From NCBI RefSeq assembly GCF_007922615.2, contig NZ_CP042301.2, forward strand, positions 3,890,001 through 3,954,000: a stretch of 64,000 nt of DNA, written 5' to 3'. This stretch comes from Nitratireductor mangrovi (lineage in GTDB: Bacteria > Pseudomonadota > Alphaproteobacteria > Rhizobiales > Rhizobiaceae). This document shows positions 1 through 8,985 of this stretch, one piece after another; the stretch's first letter is position 1; each line of letters starts with the position of its first letter. The notes under the pieces are model-generated. The model searched no databases, was not told the origin of the DNA, and saw nothing but the letters and a program-made list of their open reading frames with translations. The position numbers and the translations under genes were made by a program.

Positions 1-102
1 ATGCTGTCGCGCGCCCAACTCGACTGTCTCAAGACCCAGCTCGAAAAGCCGGGGCTGGTGCGCGATCCGTTGACCCGCATTGATCTGGGTGCCTGCGAAT
101 GA
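1..102 (+). CDS. C-terminal end of an unidentified protein (cut by window edge)
   Basis: An open frame runs from the first base to a TGA at 100-102 and gives 33 residues ending in DLGACE. It happens to begin with ATG, but no ribosome binding site can be seen because the window starts there, so it is probably the tail of a longer gene. It overlaps the next gene by an ATGA junction, the usual mark of translational coupling, so it likely belongs to the same operon as the membrane protein and the caspase-like protein that follow. The residues are too few to assign a function. Confidence 0.4.
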   Translation: MLSRAQLDCLKTQLEKPGLVRDPLTRIDLGACE

Positions 103-767
103 GCGGCGAGCGTACCGAACGCAAGCCGGAAACGCGACGCCGGCGCAAGCGGTTGCCGGAGACGGTGACCGCGTTTCCCGACGTTCCCGCTCACGAACTC
201 AAGGAAGAAGCGAACCCTTTCAACGACCCGGACTGGCGCATGCTCGGCTATGCCTGGACCGGTTTCGCCCTCCGTATCGTGCTGGTGCTGGTGACCGTGT
301 TCTCGGTCTACGAATATCTGCAATCGCGCCAGGAAAAACGGGTCGAGCGAACATTGGAGCTGGTGGAACTCTGGGAGCGTAGCGAATACCAGTCGGCGCA
401 GAGGGCCCTGAACCGGCGCTTGAGCGCGCTCAACGAACGCTTCGCGAACCTTCTGCCCACCGATCCCAAGGCAAGCGACCTCACCATCTACTACAAGCAG
501 ATCGGCAGCGAGGCGATGAAGGCAAGCGGCGGCGACATGGCCCTGGCGGATTTCCGCGACGAGTTTGATCGCATCGTCTATTTCCTCAGCAGGGTGGGGT
601 TCTGCGTTGAAGGCAATCTCTGCGACCGCTCCGTAGCCGATGCCTATTTCCTCGATTTCGCGAAATCGTTCTGGGGTTATTTCTCAGGCTTCGTGCAGCA
701 GGAACGGCGACGCGGAGCGGTCAATTTCGCCAGTGCGATCGAGGAGTACGTCGCGGTCGAGCGCTGA
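99..767 (+). CDS. Hypothetical single-pass membrane protein
   Basis: The 222-residue protein has a charged, Arg-rich N-terminus and one clear hydrophobic segment at about residues 51-68 (FALRIVLVLVTVFSVYEYL). A mostly helical, charged region follows that starts with ESRQEKR-type sequence. I do not recognise the family. The start is fixed by an ATGA overlap with the preceding frame. It lies 16 bp upstream of the WD40/caspase gene on the same strand, so the two are probably cotranscribed. A role as a membrane anchor or partner for the exported neighbours is inference from context only. Confidence 0.6.
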   Translation: MSGERTERKPETRRRRKRLPETVTAFPDVPAHELKEEANPFNDPDWRMLGYAWTGFALRIVLVLVTVFSVYEYLQSRQEKRVERTLELVELWERSEYQSAQRALNRRLSALNERFANLLPTDPKASDLTIYYKQIGSEAMKASGGDMALADFRDEFDRIVYFLSRVGFCVEGNLCDRSVADAYFLDFAKSFWGYFSGFVQQERRRGAVNFASAIEEYVAVER

Positions 768-783
768 CCCCTTGAAATCGTGA

Positions 784-3700
784 ATGTTTCCTGCACCCAT
801 TGCCACAACCGGTCTGACAGGGAGGTTGTGGCGGCTGGTGCGACTGGGCAGATACGAACTGCGGCGACTTGCGGCCGCGCCACGCCACGACGCGTGGTGG
901 CGCCTGCCAGCGCTCGTGCTCGCCGTCCTTTTCGTATGCTCGGCGGCTTCCGCGCAGGCGCCCGAGTTTTTCCTCGATCTCGACACGGGCGGCCACCGCG
1001 CCTTCATCAAGGATCTGGCCTTCACCCCTGACGGCGAGTTGCTGGTCAGCGCCTCCGACGACAAGACGATCCGCGTCTGGGACTGGCAGGCCGGCGTAAC
1101 GCTGCGCACAATCCGCGGCCAGATCGGCCCGGGCCATGACGGCAAGGTCTTCGCCATCGCCATTTCGCCCGATGGCGCCAGCATCGCCGCTGCCGGCTGG
1201 TTCGGCCCGACTTCCGGGACCGAGCCGCCCTATGGCGACGTGCGCATCTTCGATCTTCGCAGCGGGCGGCTGAGGCAGGTCCTGTCTGGGCATGAATACG
1301 CCGTCTACGATCTTGCGTTCTCTCCCGACGGCGAACGGCTGGCCGCCGGAGGCCAGGACGGTTTTGTCTATCTGTGGAAGCGGGACGGGCAGGGCGCCCT
1401 GCAGCCGGAAACGCGCCTCGACGCCGATTCCTATCGGATCGAGAAGGTCGCCTTCGCGCTCGGCGGCACCCGTCTTGCCGCGACCACGACCGACTACGGC
1501 ATCAGGCTGTGGGACTTGGCCGAGGTGGCGGCCATCGAACTCCCGGCGGCCGATATCCTGCAGGACGTGCCGGTGCGTGCGCTGGCAAGCTCCCCCGACG
1601 GCGAACGTTTCGCGACCGGTGCCGATGACGGCCAACTGCATCTATGGAGCGCTGCCGACGGCACCTTGCTCGAAACGCTTCCGCCACGGCCGTTCCTTGT
1701 CGCCGCGCTGGCGTTCTCGCCGGACGGCCAGCGCTTGGTCGCCTCCTGCGGCTACCGTTGCGCCGACCAAAACAGGGAATCGGTCATCGATCTTGCGGGC
1801 AACAGCCACGCGCTGGAATATCGCGGCCATGACGGCACCGTGTTCGCCTCGGCGACGGCGCCGTCCGGTGGCCTCGTGGCCACCGCCGGCGGCACGCGAC
1901 ACGAGATACATCTCTGGAACCCGGCTACTGGGGAACGGCGTGCAACGCTCGTCGGCAACGGCAGGCCGGTGACCGCCTCGGGCATCACCGTGGATGGTGG
2001 CGAGATCGCCTGGGGCAACGAACATCCCTGCCCGGAGCGTGTCGCCTGTCCGGAAGTGCAGGGTGACCTCGTCCGCACGCTCCTTTTGCCGACCAAGGAT
2101 CGCTTTTTCGAGCGTCCGGTACCTTTGCGCGAAGAAGGCGACCGCTTCGCGCGCGCCGTCCATGAGCGAGACGGCTGGACGCTGACTGCGGTAAAGGGCG
2201 GCTCGGCGGAGCTGGAGAACGCGGCGCTCGAAATCGCACGCGACGGCTTGGTGGTGGCAACGATCGAGAACGATGCGACGAGCGGCTTCGCGCATGCCGC
2301 CTTCACGTTGCTCGCTGACGGCGCCGGCCTCGTCACCGGCGGGACCGACGGTACGTTGACCGAATATGACCGGCGCGACGGCAACTGGCGCGGCGACTTC
2401 CCCGACGGGCATACGGGCGAAATCCATGCCATTGCCGAAGCACCAGACGCGGGGCTGCTCCTGACTGGCAGTGCCGACCAGACCATGCGGCTTTGGAACC
2501 TGACCACGCGCAAGGTGATCGTCTCCATGTTCTTCGCCGAGGACGAATGGATCATCTGGGTACCGCAGGGCTACTATTATTCCTCGCCCGGCGGCGACGC
2601 GCTGGTCGGATGGCATGTCAACCAGGGTGCCGACAGCGAGGCCCGCTTCGTCAAGGCGCGGCAGCTCAAGCAATACCTGTTCAGTCCGGAGATCGTGCGC
2701 CGCGCCATCGTGCTCGGCGATGCGACGGCGGCGGTTCGCGAACTCAGGGGCGCCGATACCGAGCTCGCCCGGCTGCTCGAACGCAAGCCGCCGGAATTCG
2801 AGATCCGCGTTGTCGAGCAGGACGAGGAGGGCCGGGAAGGGTTCGTCTCGATCGAGATCACCGGCGCGCAGGAAACCGGAACCAGCGTTGCCGACTTCGC
2901 GATCACCGCCAATGATCGCCGCATCGACAGCTTTGCGACCCGTTCTGCCTCCGGCGGCGGCGACAGCATCATCATCGAGGTGCCGGTGACGGAGGGCGAG
3001 AACGAGATTTCCATCGCCGGTCTGAACGAATTCGGCTACCTCACCGAGCGCGCGGTCAAGGCGATTGGCCGCAGCGTGGCGAAGGACGAGCGGGCCGGCA
3101 CGCTGCATGTGCTTGCGATTGGCGTTGAGGACTATCCGCACCTGCCGCAAGCTTGCGGCGGCCGCTCTTGCGATCTTGCCTACCCGGTCGACGACGCGGT
3201 CGAGTTTGTCCGTCTCGTCGCCGAAAGAACGGCGCCGCTTTACGAGAAGATGCGCAGTCAGGTTTTCGTCAACGAAGAAGCAGTGGACGAAAATCCCGAG
3301 CTGGCCGCGGCGCTGGCAGCCTTGCCCGGCGAAACCAAGATGTTTGAGCCGGAGGCCGACCTGATCCTCGACGAGATCGAATATTTCCTCGATCAGGCCG
3401 GGCCGCAGGATACCACCATTGTGTTCGTGGCCGGGCATGGCATCAATATCGATGAAGACTACTATTTCATCCCGACCGACGGTCGCCAGCGCGACGATCG
3501 CTGGCGGCGCAGCTCGCTTGTCGACTGGGAGACGATCCAGCGCGCCGTGGAGCGCGCCAAGGGCCGACGCTTCATGCTGCTTGATACCTGCCATGCAGCC
3601 AACGCCTTCAATCCGCGGTTGGAGAAGGACGCCGAGGACGCACGCATCATCGTGTTCTCGGCGACGGCGGCCAACAACACTGCGGCCGAATTGCCGGAAC

Positions 3701-3891
3701 TCGGCCATGGCGTCTTTACCCATTCGCTGCTCGCCGGCCTCAAGGGCGGCGCCGATCCGACCGGTGACGGGGTCCGACTGCTGGCGCTGGCCGATTTTGT
3801 CGACCGCGAGGTACGCCGGCTCACCGCGTCACGGCAGGTGCCGGAATATTACATCTCCAAGATCGACAATTTTCTGGTCGCGAAGCCGTGA
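784..3891 (+). CDS. WD40-repeat protein with C-terminal caspase-like (C14) peptidase domain
   Basis: This 1035-residue protein has three parts. A hydrophobic stretch at residues 41-58 ending in ASAQA looks like a signal peptide or anchor after a basic leader. About seven to nine WD40-type repeats follow between residues 70 and 580 (SPDG ... LW/VWD signatures), which should form a beta-propeller. The C-terminal caspase fold spans roughly residues 775-990. It opens with HVLAIGVEDYPHLP and carries the candidate catalytic His885 (FVAGHGINI) and Cys936 (LLDTCHAANAF), both intact. Known for the family: such proteases cleave after Arg/Lys or Asp and the propeller recruits partners. Export to the periplasm is inferred from the leader. 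It overlaps the next gene by GTGA. The start at 784 is the longest option and has only a weak ribosome site; a GTG at 838 is an alternative. Confidence 0.85.
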   Translation: MFPAPIATTGLTGRLWRLVRLGRYELRRLAAAPRHDAWWRLPALVLAVLFVCSAASAQAPEFFLDLDTGGHRAFIKDLAFTPDGELLVSASDDKTIRVWDWQAGVTLRTIRGQIGPGHDGKVFAIAISPDGASIAAAGWFGPTSGTEPPYGDVRIFDLRSGRLRQVLSGHEYAVYDLAFSPDGERLAAGGQDGFVYLWKRDGQGALQPETRLDADSYRIEKVAFALGGTRLAATTTDYGIRLWDLAEVAAIELPAADILQDVPVRALASSPDGERFATGADDGQLHLWSAADGTLLETLPPRPFLVAALAFSPDGQRLVASCGYRCADQNRESVIDLAGNSHALEYRGHDGTVFASATAPSGGLVATAGGTRHEIHLWNPATGERRATLVGNGRPVTASGITVDGGEIAWGNEHPCPERVACPEVQGDLVRTLLLPTKDRFFERPVPLREEGDRFARAVHERDGWTLTAVKGGSAELENAALEIARDGLVVATIENDATSGFAHAAFTLLADGAGLVTGGTDGTLTEYDRRDGNWRGDFPDGHTGEIHAIAEAPDAGLLLTGSADQTMRLWNLTTRKVIVSMFFAEDEWIIWVPQGYYYSSPGGDALVGWHVNQGADSEARFVKARQLKQYLFSPEIVRRAIVLGDATAAVRELRGADTELARLLERKPPEFEIRVVEQDEEGREGFVSIEITGAQETGTSVADFAITANDRRIDSFATRSASGGGDSIIIEVPVTEGENEISIAGLNEFGYLTERAVKAIGRSVAKDERAGTLHVLAIGVEDYPHLPQACGGRSCDLAYPVDDAVEFVRLVAERTAPLYEKMRSQVFVNEEAVDENPELAAALAALPGETKMFEPEADLILDEIEYFLDQAGPQDTTIVFVAGHGINIDEDYYFIPTDGRQRDDRWRRSSLVDWETIQRAVERAKGRRFMLLDTCHAANAFNPRLEKDAEDARIIVFSATAANNTAAELPELGHGVFTHSLLAGLKGGADPTGDGVRLLALADFVDREVRRLTASRQVPEYYISKIDNFLVAKP

Positions 3892-5654
3892 CGCGAGGCT
3901 GCCAGCACAACCTGTCGACGGGGCGAGCGCGGCTCGTCCTGGCCCTCACGGCAAGCCTTCTCCTGCTCGCCTTTGGCCCGGCGATAGCGCGGGACTGCGA
4001 GGATGCGGCAAGGCCGATCCCGTCGCTCTATGCCAACGAGACGCCATTCCGCGACGCCATCGAGGCGGCGGATACCACGCCGGCGGCTGCGACAAAGCTT
4101 TCCGGCATCACGGTGCCGCACCACCTTCTTGCGGCGCATCTGATCGCGAGAGGTTTCGAGGCGGCGTCGGACGCGACATATCGCCGGGTCATCGTCCTCT
4201 TTCCCGATCATTTTCGCGCCACCAGGGGCATGTTCGCGACCATCAGCCGTGATTTTGAAACGGTCTTCGGTCGGGTCGACAGCGACGAAGAAGCGGTCGA
4301 GGCGCTTGCCGCTGTCGCCGGCGCGCCGGCTGTGGGTGCCGAGGCGTGCCTTTTTGCCGAAGACCACGGACTGCAGGCAATGCTGCCCTTCATCCGGCAC
4401 CATTTCCCGGATGCGCGCATCGTGCCGCTGGCGATCTCGATCCGCAGCAAGCGCAAGGACTGGGAGGCGGCAGCCGCCGCGCTTGCCCCGCTGCTCGACG
4501 ACGACACGCTGGTGGTGCAATCGACCGATTTTTCCCACTATCTGCCGCATTACGAAGCGCGCCGGCACGACCAGCAGACGCTGAACCTGATCGCGGCGGG
4601 CACCTTCGACCAGATCGCGCTCCTTCGCCAGCCGGATCACGTCGACTCGCTTGGCGCGCTCTACATTCAGCTCAAGCTCCAGCGCGGGCACGCCGGCACG
4701 ACGCCGCTGGTGGTGGCGAACGAGAACCAGCAGCAATACGACCCGCTGCCGGTCGCGGAGACGACGAGCTATGTCGTCATTCAGTTTGGCCGCTTCCCTG
4801 ACGACGTGCCGGCCCCAGATGCAGAGGGCACGCGGTTTCTCTATCTCGCCGGAGATACCAGTTTCGCGCGCGCCATGCAGGACGCCTTGCTGCGGGAACC
4901 GGCCGCCGAGCGTGTGGCCGAGGCGGTCCTGCGGCGGACCGGGGGCAGACCGCTGGCGGTCAATCTCGAAGGCGTGATCCTGCCCAACGTGCCGGCCGGC
5001 ATCGACGACATGACGCTCGCCATGCCTCAGGACCTCGCGATCGCCTGGCTGAAGCGGCTCAACGTTGCCGCCGTCAGCCTCGCCAACAACCATGCGCTCG
5101 ATCTCGGCGAGCAGGGCCTGTCGGAAACGCGGCGTGCGCTCGATGAGGCGGGCATCATTCATGCCGGGCAAGGTGAAACGATCCGGGTCGCAGGCGTTGA
5201 TCTTGTCGCGCTGACCGACCTTAACGTCAACGGTTCCTACGATAACGACCTGATCACGGCTGACCTCCTCGCCGGCATCGCCAATGGCGCCGGCGACCGG
5301 CCGCTCGTGGCCATGGTGCATTGGGGGAGGGAGTATGCGGACACGCCGGGGCCACGAGAAAAGTTCCTGGCCGAGGCGCTGGCGCGCCGCGCCGTCTCCG
5401 GCATCTTTGGCGGCCATTCCCATGTCGCCAGCAGCGAGATGCAGGCGCTCGCCGGTGGAGATGCGCTGCATCTCTATTCGCTAGGCAACTTCCTCTTTGA
5501 CCAGACGGCGGAAAAGGCGTCCGGCGCAATCGTCGAGTTGCGCATCTTCGAACAGGGCACTTTCTTCGGGCGGCTGATGCCGCTGCCGAACCTGTTCGAC
5601 CTCGCCCAAGAGGCGGCCGGTCAGCAGGTCGGGATATCGTCCGGCGACAGGTAG
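3888..5654 (+). CDS. Exported MEMO (AmmeMemoRadiSam B) - CapA fusion protein
   Basis: The 588-residue protein begins with GTG overlapping the caspase stop (GTGA). Residues 14-35 form a signal peptide (LVLALTASLLLLAFGPAIA). Residues about 70-300 match the MEMO1/AmmeMemoRadiSam-B fold, with the His-rich signatures ITVPHHLLAAH, ILFPDHFRA-like, EDHGLQAMLPF and STDFSHYLPH. Residues about 312-565 match the CapA/PGA-cap metallophosphatase-like domain (YLAGDTSFAR, NLEGVI, SLANNHALDLG, VMVHWGREY-like, GIFGGHSHV, YSLGNFLFDQ). CapA-type proteins take part in poly-gamma-glutamate or other envelope polymer formation; the role of MEMO in bacteria is unknown. I know of no standard name for the fusion. Its 3' end overlaps the convergent MORN gene by 34 bp. 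Confidence 0.82.
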   Translation: MTRGCQHNLSTGRARLVLALTASLLLLAFGPAIARDCEDAARPIPSLYANETPFRDAIEAADTTPAAATKLSGITVPHHLLAAHLIARGFEAASDATYRRVIVLFPDHFRATRGMFATISRDFETVFGRVDSDEEAVEALAAVAGAPAVGAEACLFAEDHGLQAMLPFIRHHFPDARIVPLAISIRSKRKDWEAAAAALAPLLDDDTLVVQSTDFSHYLPHYEARRHDQQTLNLIAAGTFDQIALLRQPDHVDSLGALYIQLKLQRGHAGTTPLVVANENQQQYDPLPVAETTSYVVIQFGRFPDDVPAPDAEGTRFLYLAGDTSFARAMQDALLREPAAERVAEAVLRRTGGRPLAVNLEGVILPNVPAGIDDMTLAMPQDLAIAWLKRLNVAAVSLANNHALDLGEQGLSETRRALDEAGIIHAGQGETIRVAGVDLVALTDLNVNGSYDNDLITADLLAGIANGAGDRPLVAMVHWGREYADTPGPREKFLAEALARRAVSGIFGGHSHVASSEMQALAGGDALHLYSLGNFLFDQTAEKASGAIVELRIFEQGTFFGRLMPLPNLFDLAQEAAGQQVGISSGDR

Positions 5655-7429
5655 CACGCCGGCACCTGGACCTTAGGGACCCAGTTTACGGACCGCGGCC
5701 GGAAATAGAACAGCGACACCGGCTTGCTGCGGCGCACGCTGCCATCGGCGAACCGCGCCACGGTCTGGAAATGGTGCAGCGAGGACATCTCCGCCGACAT
5801 CTTCATGCGCGCGGTGTACTGGCGCAGGTTGCGGTTGCCGCGCATCGGCAGGTCGATGGCATAGTTCTGCTGCTCGACCGGCAGCTTGATATCGATGTAA
5901 CGCAACGCCTCGGGCGAGCCGCCGAAGGCGTCGCCGCACTCAGCGGTGCTTTCGTCCATCTCGATCACCGCCAGATTGATGTCGACGGAGAACGGTTCGC
6001 TTGATTCGTGGCGGTTGCCGCGATCGTCGGACCAGTTGTAGGTCAGCGTGCCGACCGCGCGGGTCATCAGGAAACGGTCGCCCCAGACGACGTCGGCAAG
6101 CTCGCCGAAGCCGACGGAGTTGAAGACCTGGCTGCGGCAAACGGGCAGGCTGTCGATCGAGGGGCAGGAGAAGCGTTGCGTCTCCAGCGCGTCGACGTCG
6201 ACGCCCGCCTCGGCCAGCGCGTCCTTCAGATAGATGTCGGTGCCCTCGTCGAAATCGTCGATTGCACCGGTGAATTCGCGCGTCGTCTTCTGTGGCGGCG
6301 GGTTTTCCTCATAGCTGCGCGCCTCGGTGAAGCGCACTGCAATGCGAGCGTTCTCGACCTTGCCCCAGCCATGATTGACCAGCGAGAAGGTCGGCCGGAA
6401 ACCGACACAGCCACGGTGGCCCTGTAGCGCCAGCATCGGCTTGCGGTAGGCAAGGCTATCGGCCACCTCCAGCGCCATGCTGTCGATCTTCACCCGCGAA
6501 TTGTCGGTGGTCGTAAGCTCGGCCTCGACGAAGACCGGTGAATTTTCCCAGTCGATACCGGTGAAGACGTAACCGTACTCCCAGATCTCGCCGGTGCCGT
6601 TCCAGGCGTCGTTCATCTCCTTGAGCTCGGGATAGATGGCGATGTCCTCCTCGCGCATCAGGTGAGTGTAGCGCGCCTCCGATTGCTGGTTCATGCGTTC
6701 ATCGACCGTGATGGAGAATTCGGTCTTCGCCGCGTCGTCATTGCCGGTCTGGATGCGGATCAGGCCACCGGCATCGGCGTCGGCGACGATGTCCGGACGT
6801 TCTCCGGTTTCACGTCCCTGCTCCCAGGAGGAGGCGTAGCTGGTTCCGCCCGGCAGAATGGTGCGGCCCCGGCCATGGCGCTGGCCGGCGCGAAACGGGC
6901 CTTCGTAGATCTCGCCATTGACCGAGAGCAGGCGGCCACGGCCCTCGAGCACGCCATCCTCGAAGATCCCTTCGTAGCGGTTGCCACGGGCATCGACGTG
7001 GTAGCCAGGTCCGTTCAGGTGTCCCGCGTGCCAGCGGCCGGCAAAGGTCTCGCCGCTGCGGAATTCGAGCCGGCCGTCGCCATGCGGCCGCCCATTCTGC
7101 ATCTCCCCTTCATAGACGGCATAGACCGCGGCAGGGTCGTAACTTGCCGAGCCGCGCACCCTCCAGACCAGCTTGCCGCGCCCGGCGACGGTGCCGTCGG
7201 CGCCAATCGCCGGCTTGCTGCCTTTCGCCGGCTCCCAGATGAAATCGAGGTTTTTCTCCGGCCATGCGTCCCAGACCCGGATCGCATGGCGCTGCACCGA
7301 GCGGCCGTCTTCGCCGAGGAACACCTGCACGCGCTCGTTCCACGCGCCTTCGTTGGCGATGGCTGGTTGCAGCGCGGATATGGCAAACAACGCGATGGCA
7401 ACGATGCCAGTGGCGCGAAGGATATTCAT
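5621..7429 (-). CDS. Exported MORN-repeat protein
   Basis: The 602-residue protein is read from the ATG at 7429, 39 bp inside the longest frame. That start gives a clean signal peptide (MNILRATGIVAIALFAISAL ... IANE) preceded by GGGGGA. About five MORN motifs lie at roughly residues 85-215 (YEGEMQNGRPHGDGRLEF, FAGRWHAGHLNGPGYH, YEGIFEDGVLEGRGRL, YEGPFRAGQRHGRGR). The remaining 370 residues are an unrecognised domain with several cysteines. MORN repeats generally bind membranes or other proteins. The gene is preceded on its strand by a serine protease gene and a terminator, so it probably has its own promoter in 7430-7590. Function is unknown; export is inferred. Confidence 0.75.
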   Translation of the reverse strand: MNILRATGIVAIALFAISALQPAIANEGAWNERVQVFLGEDGRSVQRHAIRVWDAWPEKNLDFIWEPAKGSKPAIGADGTVAGRGKLVWRVRGSASYDPAAVYAVYEGEMQNGRPHGDGRLEFRSGETFAGRWHAGHLNGPGYHVDARGNRYEGIFEDGVLEGRGRLLSVNGEIYEGPFRAGQRHGRGRTILPGGTSYASSWEQGRETGERPDIVADADAGGLIRIQTGNDDAAKTEFSITVDERMNQQSEARYTHLMREEDIAIYPELKEMNDAWNGTGEIWEYGYVFTGIDWENSPVFVEAELTTTDNSRVKIDSMALEVADSLAYRKPMLALQGHRGCVGFRPTFSLVNHGWGKVENARIAVRFTEARSYEENPPPQKTTREFTGAIDDFDEGTDIYLKDALAEAGVDVDALETQRFSCPSIDSLPVCRSQVFNSVGFGELADVVWGDRFLMTRAVGTLTYNWSDDRGNRHESSEPFSVDINLAVIEMDESTAECGDAFGGSPEALRYIDIKLPVEQQNYAIDLPMRGNRNLRQYTARMKMSAEMSSLHHFQTVARFADGSVRRSKPVSLFYFRPRSVNWVPKVQVPACYLSPDDIPTC

Positions 7430-7590
7430 GGCGTTCCCCCAATTCACCCTGCCGGAGCCCCGCCACAATTAAGACCTGTCGGCAGGCCATGCGCAACGGC
7501 ATAGTGGGACAAATCCGACTATTAGGGGCGTACCGGGCGTTCGCTTCTGGTCGAACCTCCACTCCGGACACGCCGCCCGGTCGCGGCAGC

Positions 7591-7622
7591 AAAAAGGGCG
7601 GCCGCGCCGGCGACCGCCCTTT
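7591..7622 (-). terminator. Rho-independent terminator after the V8-like protease gene
   Basis: Read on the minus strand, a 9-bp stem AAAGGGCGG/CCGCCCTTT encloses a 12-base loop and runs into TTTTTGC. It lies 26 bp downstream of the protease stop codon and separates that gene from the MORN gene. Confidence 0.8.
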
Positions 7623-7647
7623 CAGGTCTTGCCATGTGGTCTCGACG

Positions 7648-8721
7648 CTATTCCTGCGCGATGCCGCGGACCCACTGGAAGTACGGGCCGTTGAGGCGCA
7701 AGGCGATGTTGAAGGTCTCGGTCTCGGCGATGTTCACGCCGACCACGTAACGCGCCTTGGTGTCGCCGTGATATTCATAGACGGCGCTGCCGCTCGAACC
7801 GGGATAGGTGTCGCAGAGATAGGTAAAGTTGTTCTGCGTGGCCGTTGCCGGATCGACCGGGCAACTCGTCCGCCACATGGTGCTCGTCGGCTTGTCGCCG
7901 GGATAGCCGACAACGTTGGCCGTGAACGGATAGGGCGGATCGTAGGTGGCGTAGCCGAGCCAGCCGACCTGATCGCCCGCCGGCTTGTCGAGGATCAGGA
8001 TGCCGAGATCCCAGGGAACGACGGAACCGTAGACACCCTGATAATTCGAGATGTAGCCTTCGAGGATATAGGCGTCGACGAAGCCGAACTTGCCGTAGGG
8101 CGCGTCGTCCTGCCCGTTCAGGCCGGGATAGAATTCGTAGTCGGCGAGCCAGCCGCCGGCATCGTGATTGTAGAGGCAATGTGCTGCCGTGAGCACGGCG
8201 CGCTTGCCGACCAGGGTTCCGGTGCAGATGCCCCACTTGCCGTCATTGGTCTTCGACCAGATCTGGCCGATCACGTTGAACGGGTACTGACGCGTCTGCG
8301 TGACCTGAACACGGTCGTCATCGCCGATCACCTGGCGCGAGGCTTCGTCGAGCGGCGGCTCTTCGGTGAGCCCCGGCTTTTCGACCGCCTCGGCGGCGGT
8401 GCCCCTGACGATCTCCTCGATGATCTTCTTCAGCTCATCGCTCGGCGGCGTCACTTCGCCGTCGCGCGACCGCGACCGGGTCGAAAAGCCCTTCTGCAGC
8501 TCTTCTTCGGTCGGCATGGAGAAGTCGCGACTTGCCTCGTCGGTGACTTTCGGGGTGAGGTCGACGAGGCTGCGGCTCTTGAAGTCCGGCGCCTCGAGCG
8601 AGCCGCGAGCCGCTTCGCCGCTGCCTTCGCCACCAGGGACGCTTTGCGCCAGGGTGGTGGTCGGCAGCGCTACAGCCGCAAGTAGAGACGCGGCGATAAT
8701 AGCAGTTCTATTTCCAAACAT
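7648..8721 (-). CDS. Exported V8-like/trypsin-fold serine protease
   Basis: The start is set at the ATG at 8721, which follows GGGAG and yields a 357-residue precursor with a signal peptide (AIIAASLLAAVALPTTTLAQ). An acidic, charged propeptide-like region covers residues 30-140. The protease domain has the full triad: His181 (LTAAHCLYN), Asp238 (VPWDLGILIL) and Ser310 in GSSGSAV, the GxSGS form typical of glutamyl endopeptidase/V8-type enzymes rather than the GDSGGP of trypsins. An acidic-residue preference would fit the family, but this is inference. It is transcribed away from a second serine protease gene with 264 bp between the two starts. Confidence 0.85.
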   Translation of the reverse strand: MFGNRTAIIAASLLAAVALPTTTLAQSVPGGEGSGEAARGSLEAPDFKSRSLVDLTPKVTDEASRDFSMPTEEELQKGFSTRSRSRDGEVTPPSDELKKIIEEIVRGTAAEAVEKPGLTEEPPLDEASRQVIGDDDRVQVTQTRQYPFNVIGQIWSKTNDGKWGICTGTLVGKRAVLTAAHCLYNHDAGGWLADYEFYPGLNGQDDAPYGKFGFVDAYILEGYISNYQGVYGSVVPWDLGILILDKPAGDQVGWLGYATYDPPYPFTANVVGYPGDKPTSTMWRTSCPVDPATATQNNFTYLCDTYPGSSGSAVYEYHGDTKARYVVGVNIAETETFNIALRLNGPYFQWVRGIAQE

Positions 8722-8985
8722 GATTGGTAGTCTCCCAAGCCCATTGAGATAACGAACACAACAGATAAAAAATGTCCATATCGTGATCACGTCCGTGTGA
8801 CCGGTTTTCCGCCATCCGCGCGGTTCCGGTAGGCCGCGCGGGTGCGCGCCGAGGGACGCATCGCCGCAATTCCTCCCATATTGGCCGGAAGAAATGGCTT
8901 CCGTTCTGCCGCTACCGGGCTTTAGATGGCAGCAACGCGCGGCCAAGCTTGCAACATCAGGGCCGCATCGTCTCAGGAGGTAACA
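8722..8985. promoter_or_regulatory. Divergent promoter region between two serine protease genes
   Basis: This 264-bp gap must hold the promoters of both protease genes. The clearest element is the 10-bp palindrome CGTGATCACG at 8782-8791, which could bind a dimeric regulator. No strong sigma-70 pair is evident. Confidence 0.35.

Noticed and set aside
1642..3723. 693-residue open frame on the minus strand
   Set aside because: It is antisense to the WD40/caspase gene; its composition is the usual shadow of a GC-rich gene and it has no recognisable domain.
3849..5471. 540-residue open frame on the minus strand
   Set aside because: Antisense to the MEMO-CapA gene, with no family match and Arg/Asp-rich shadow composition.
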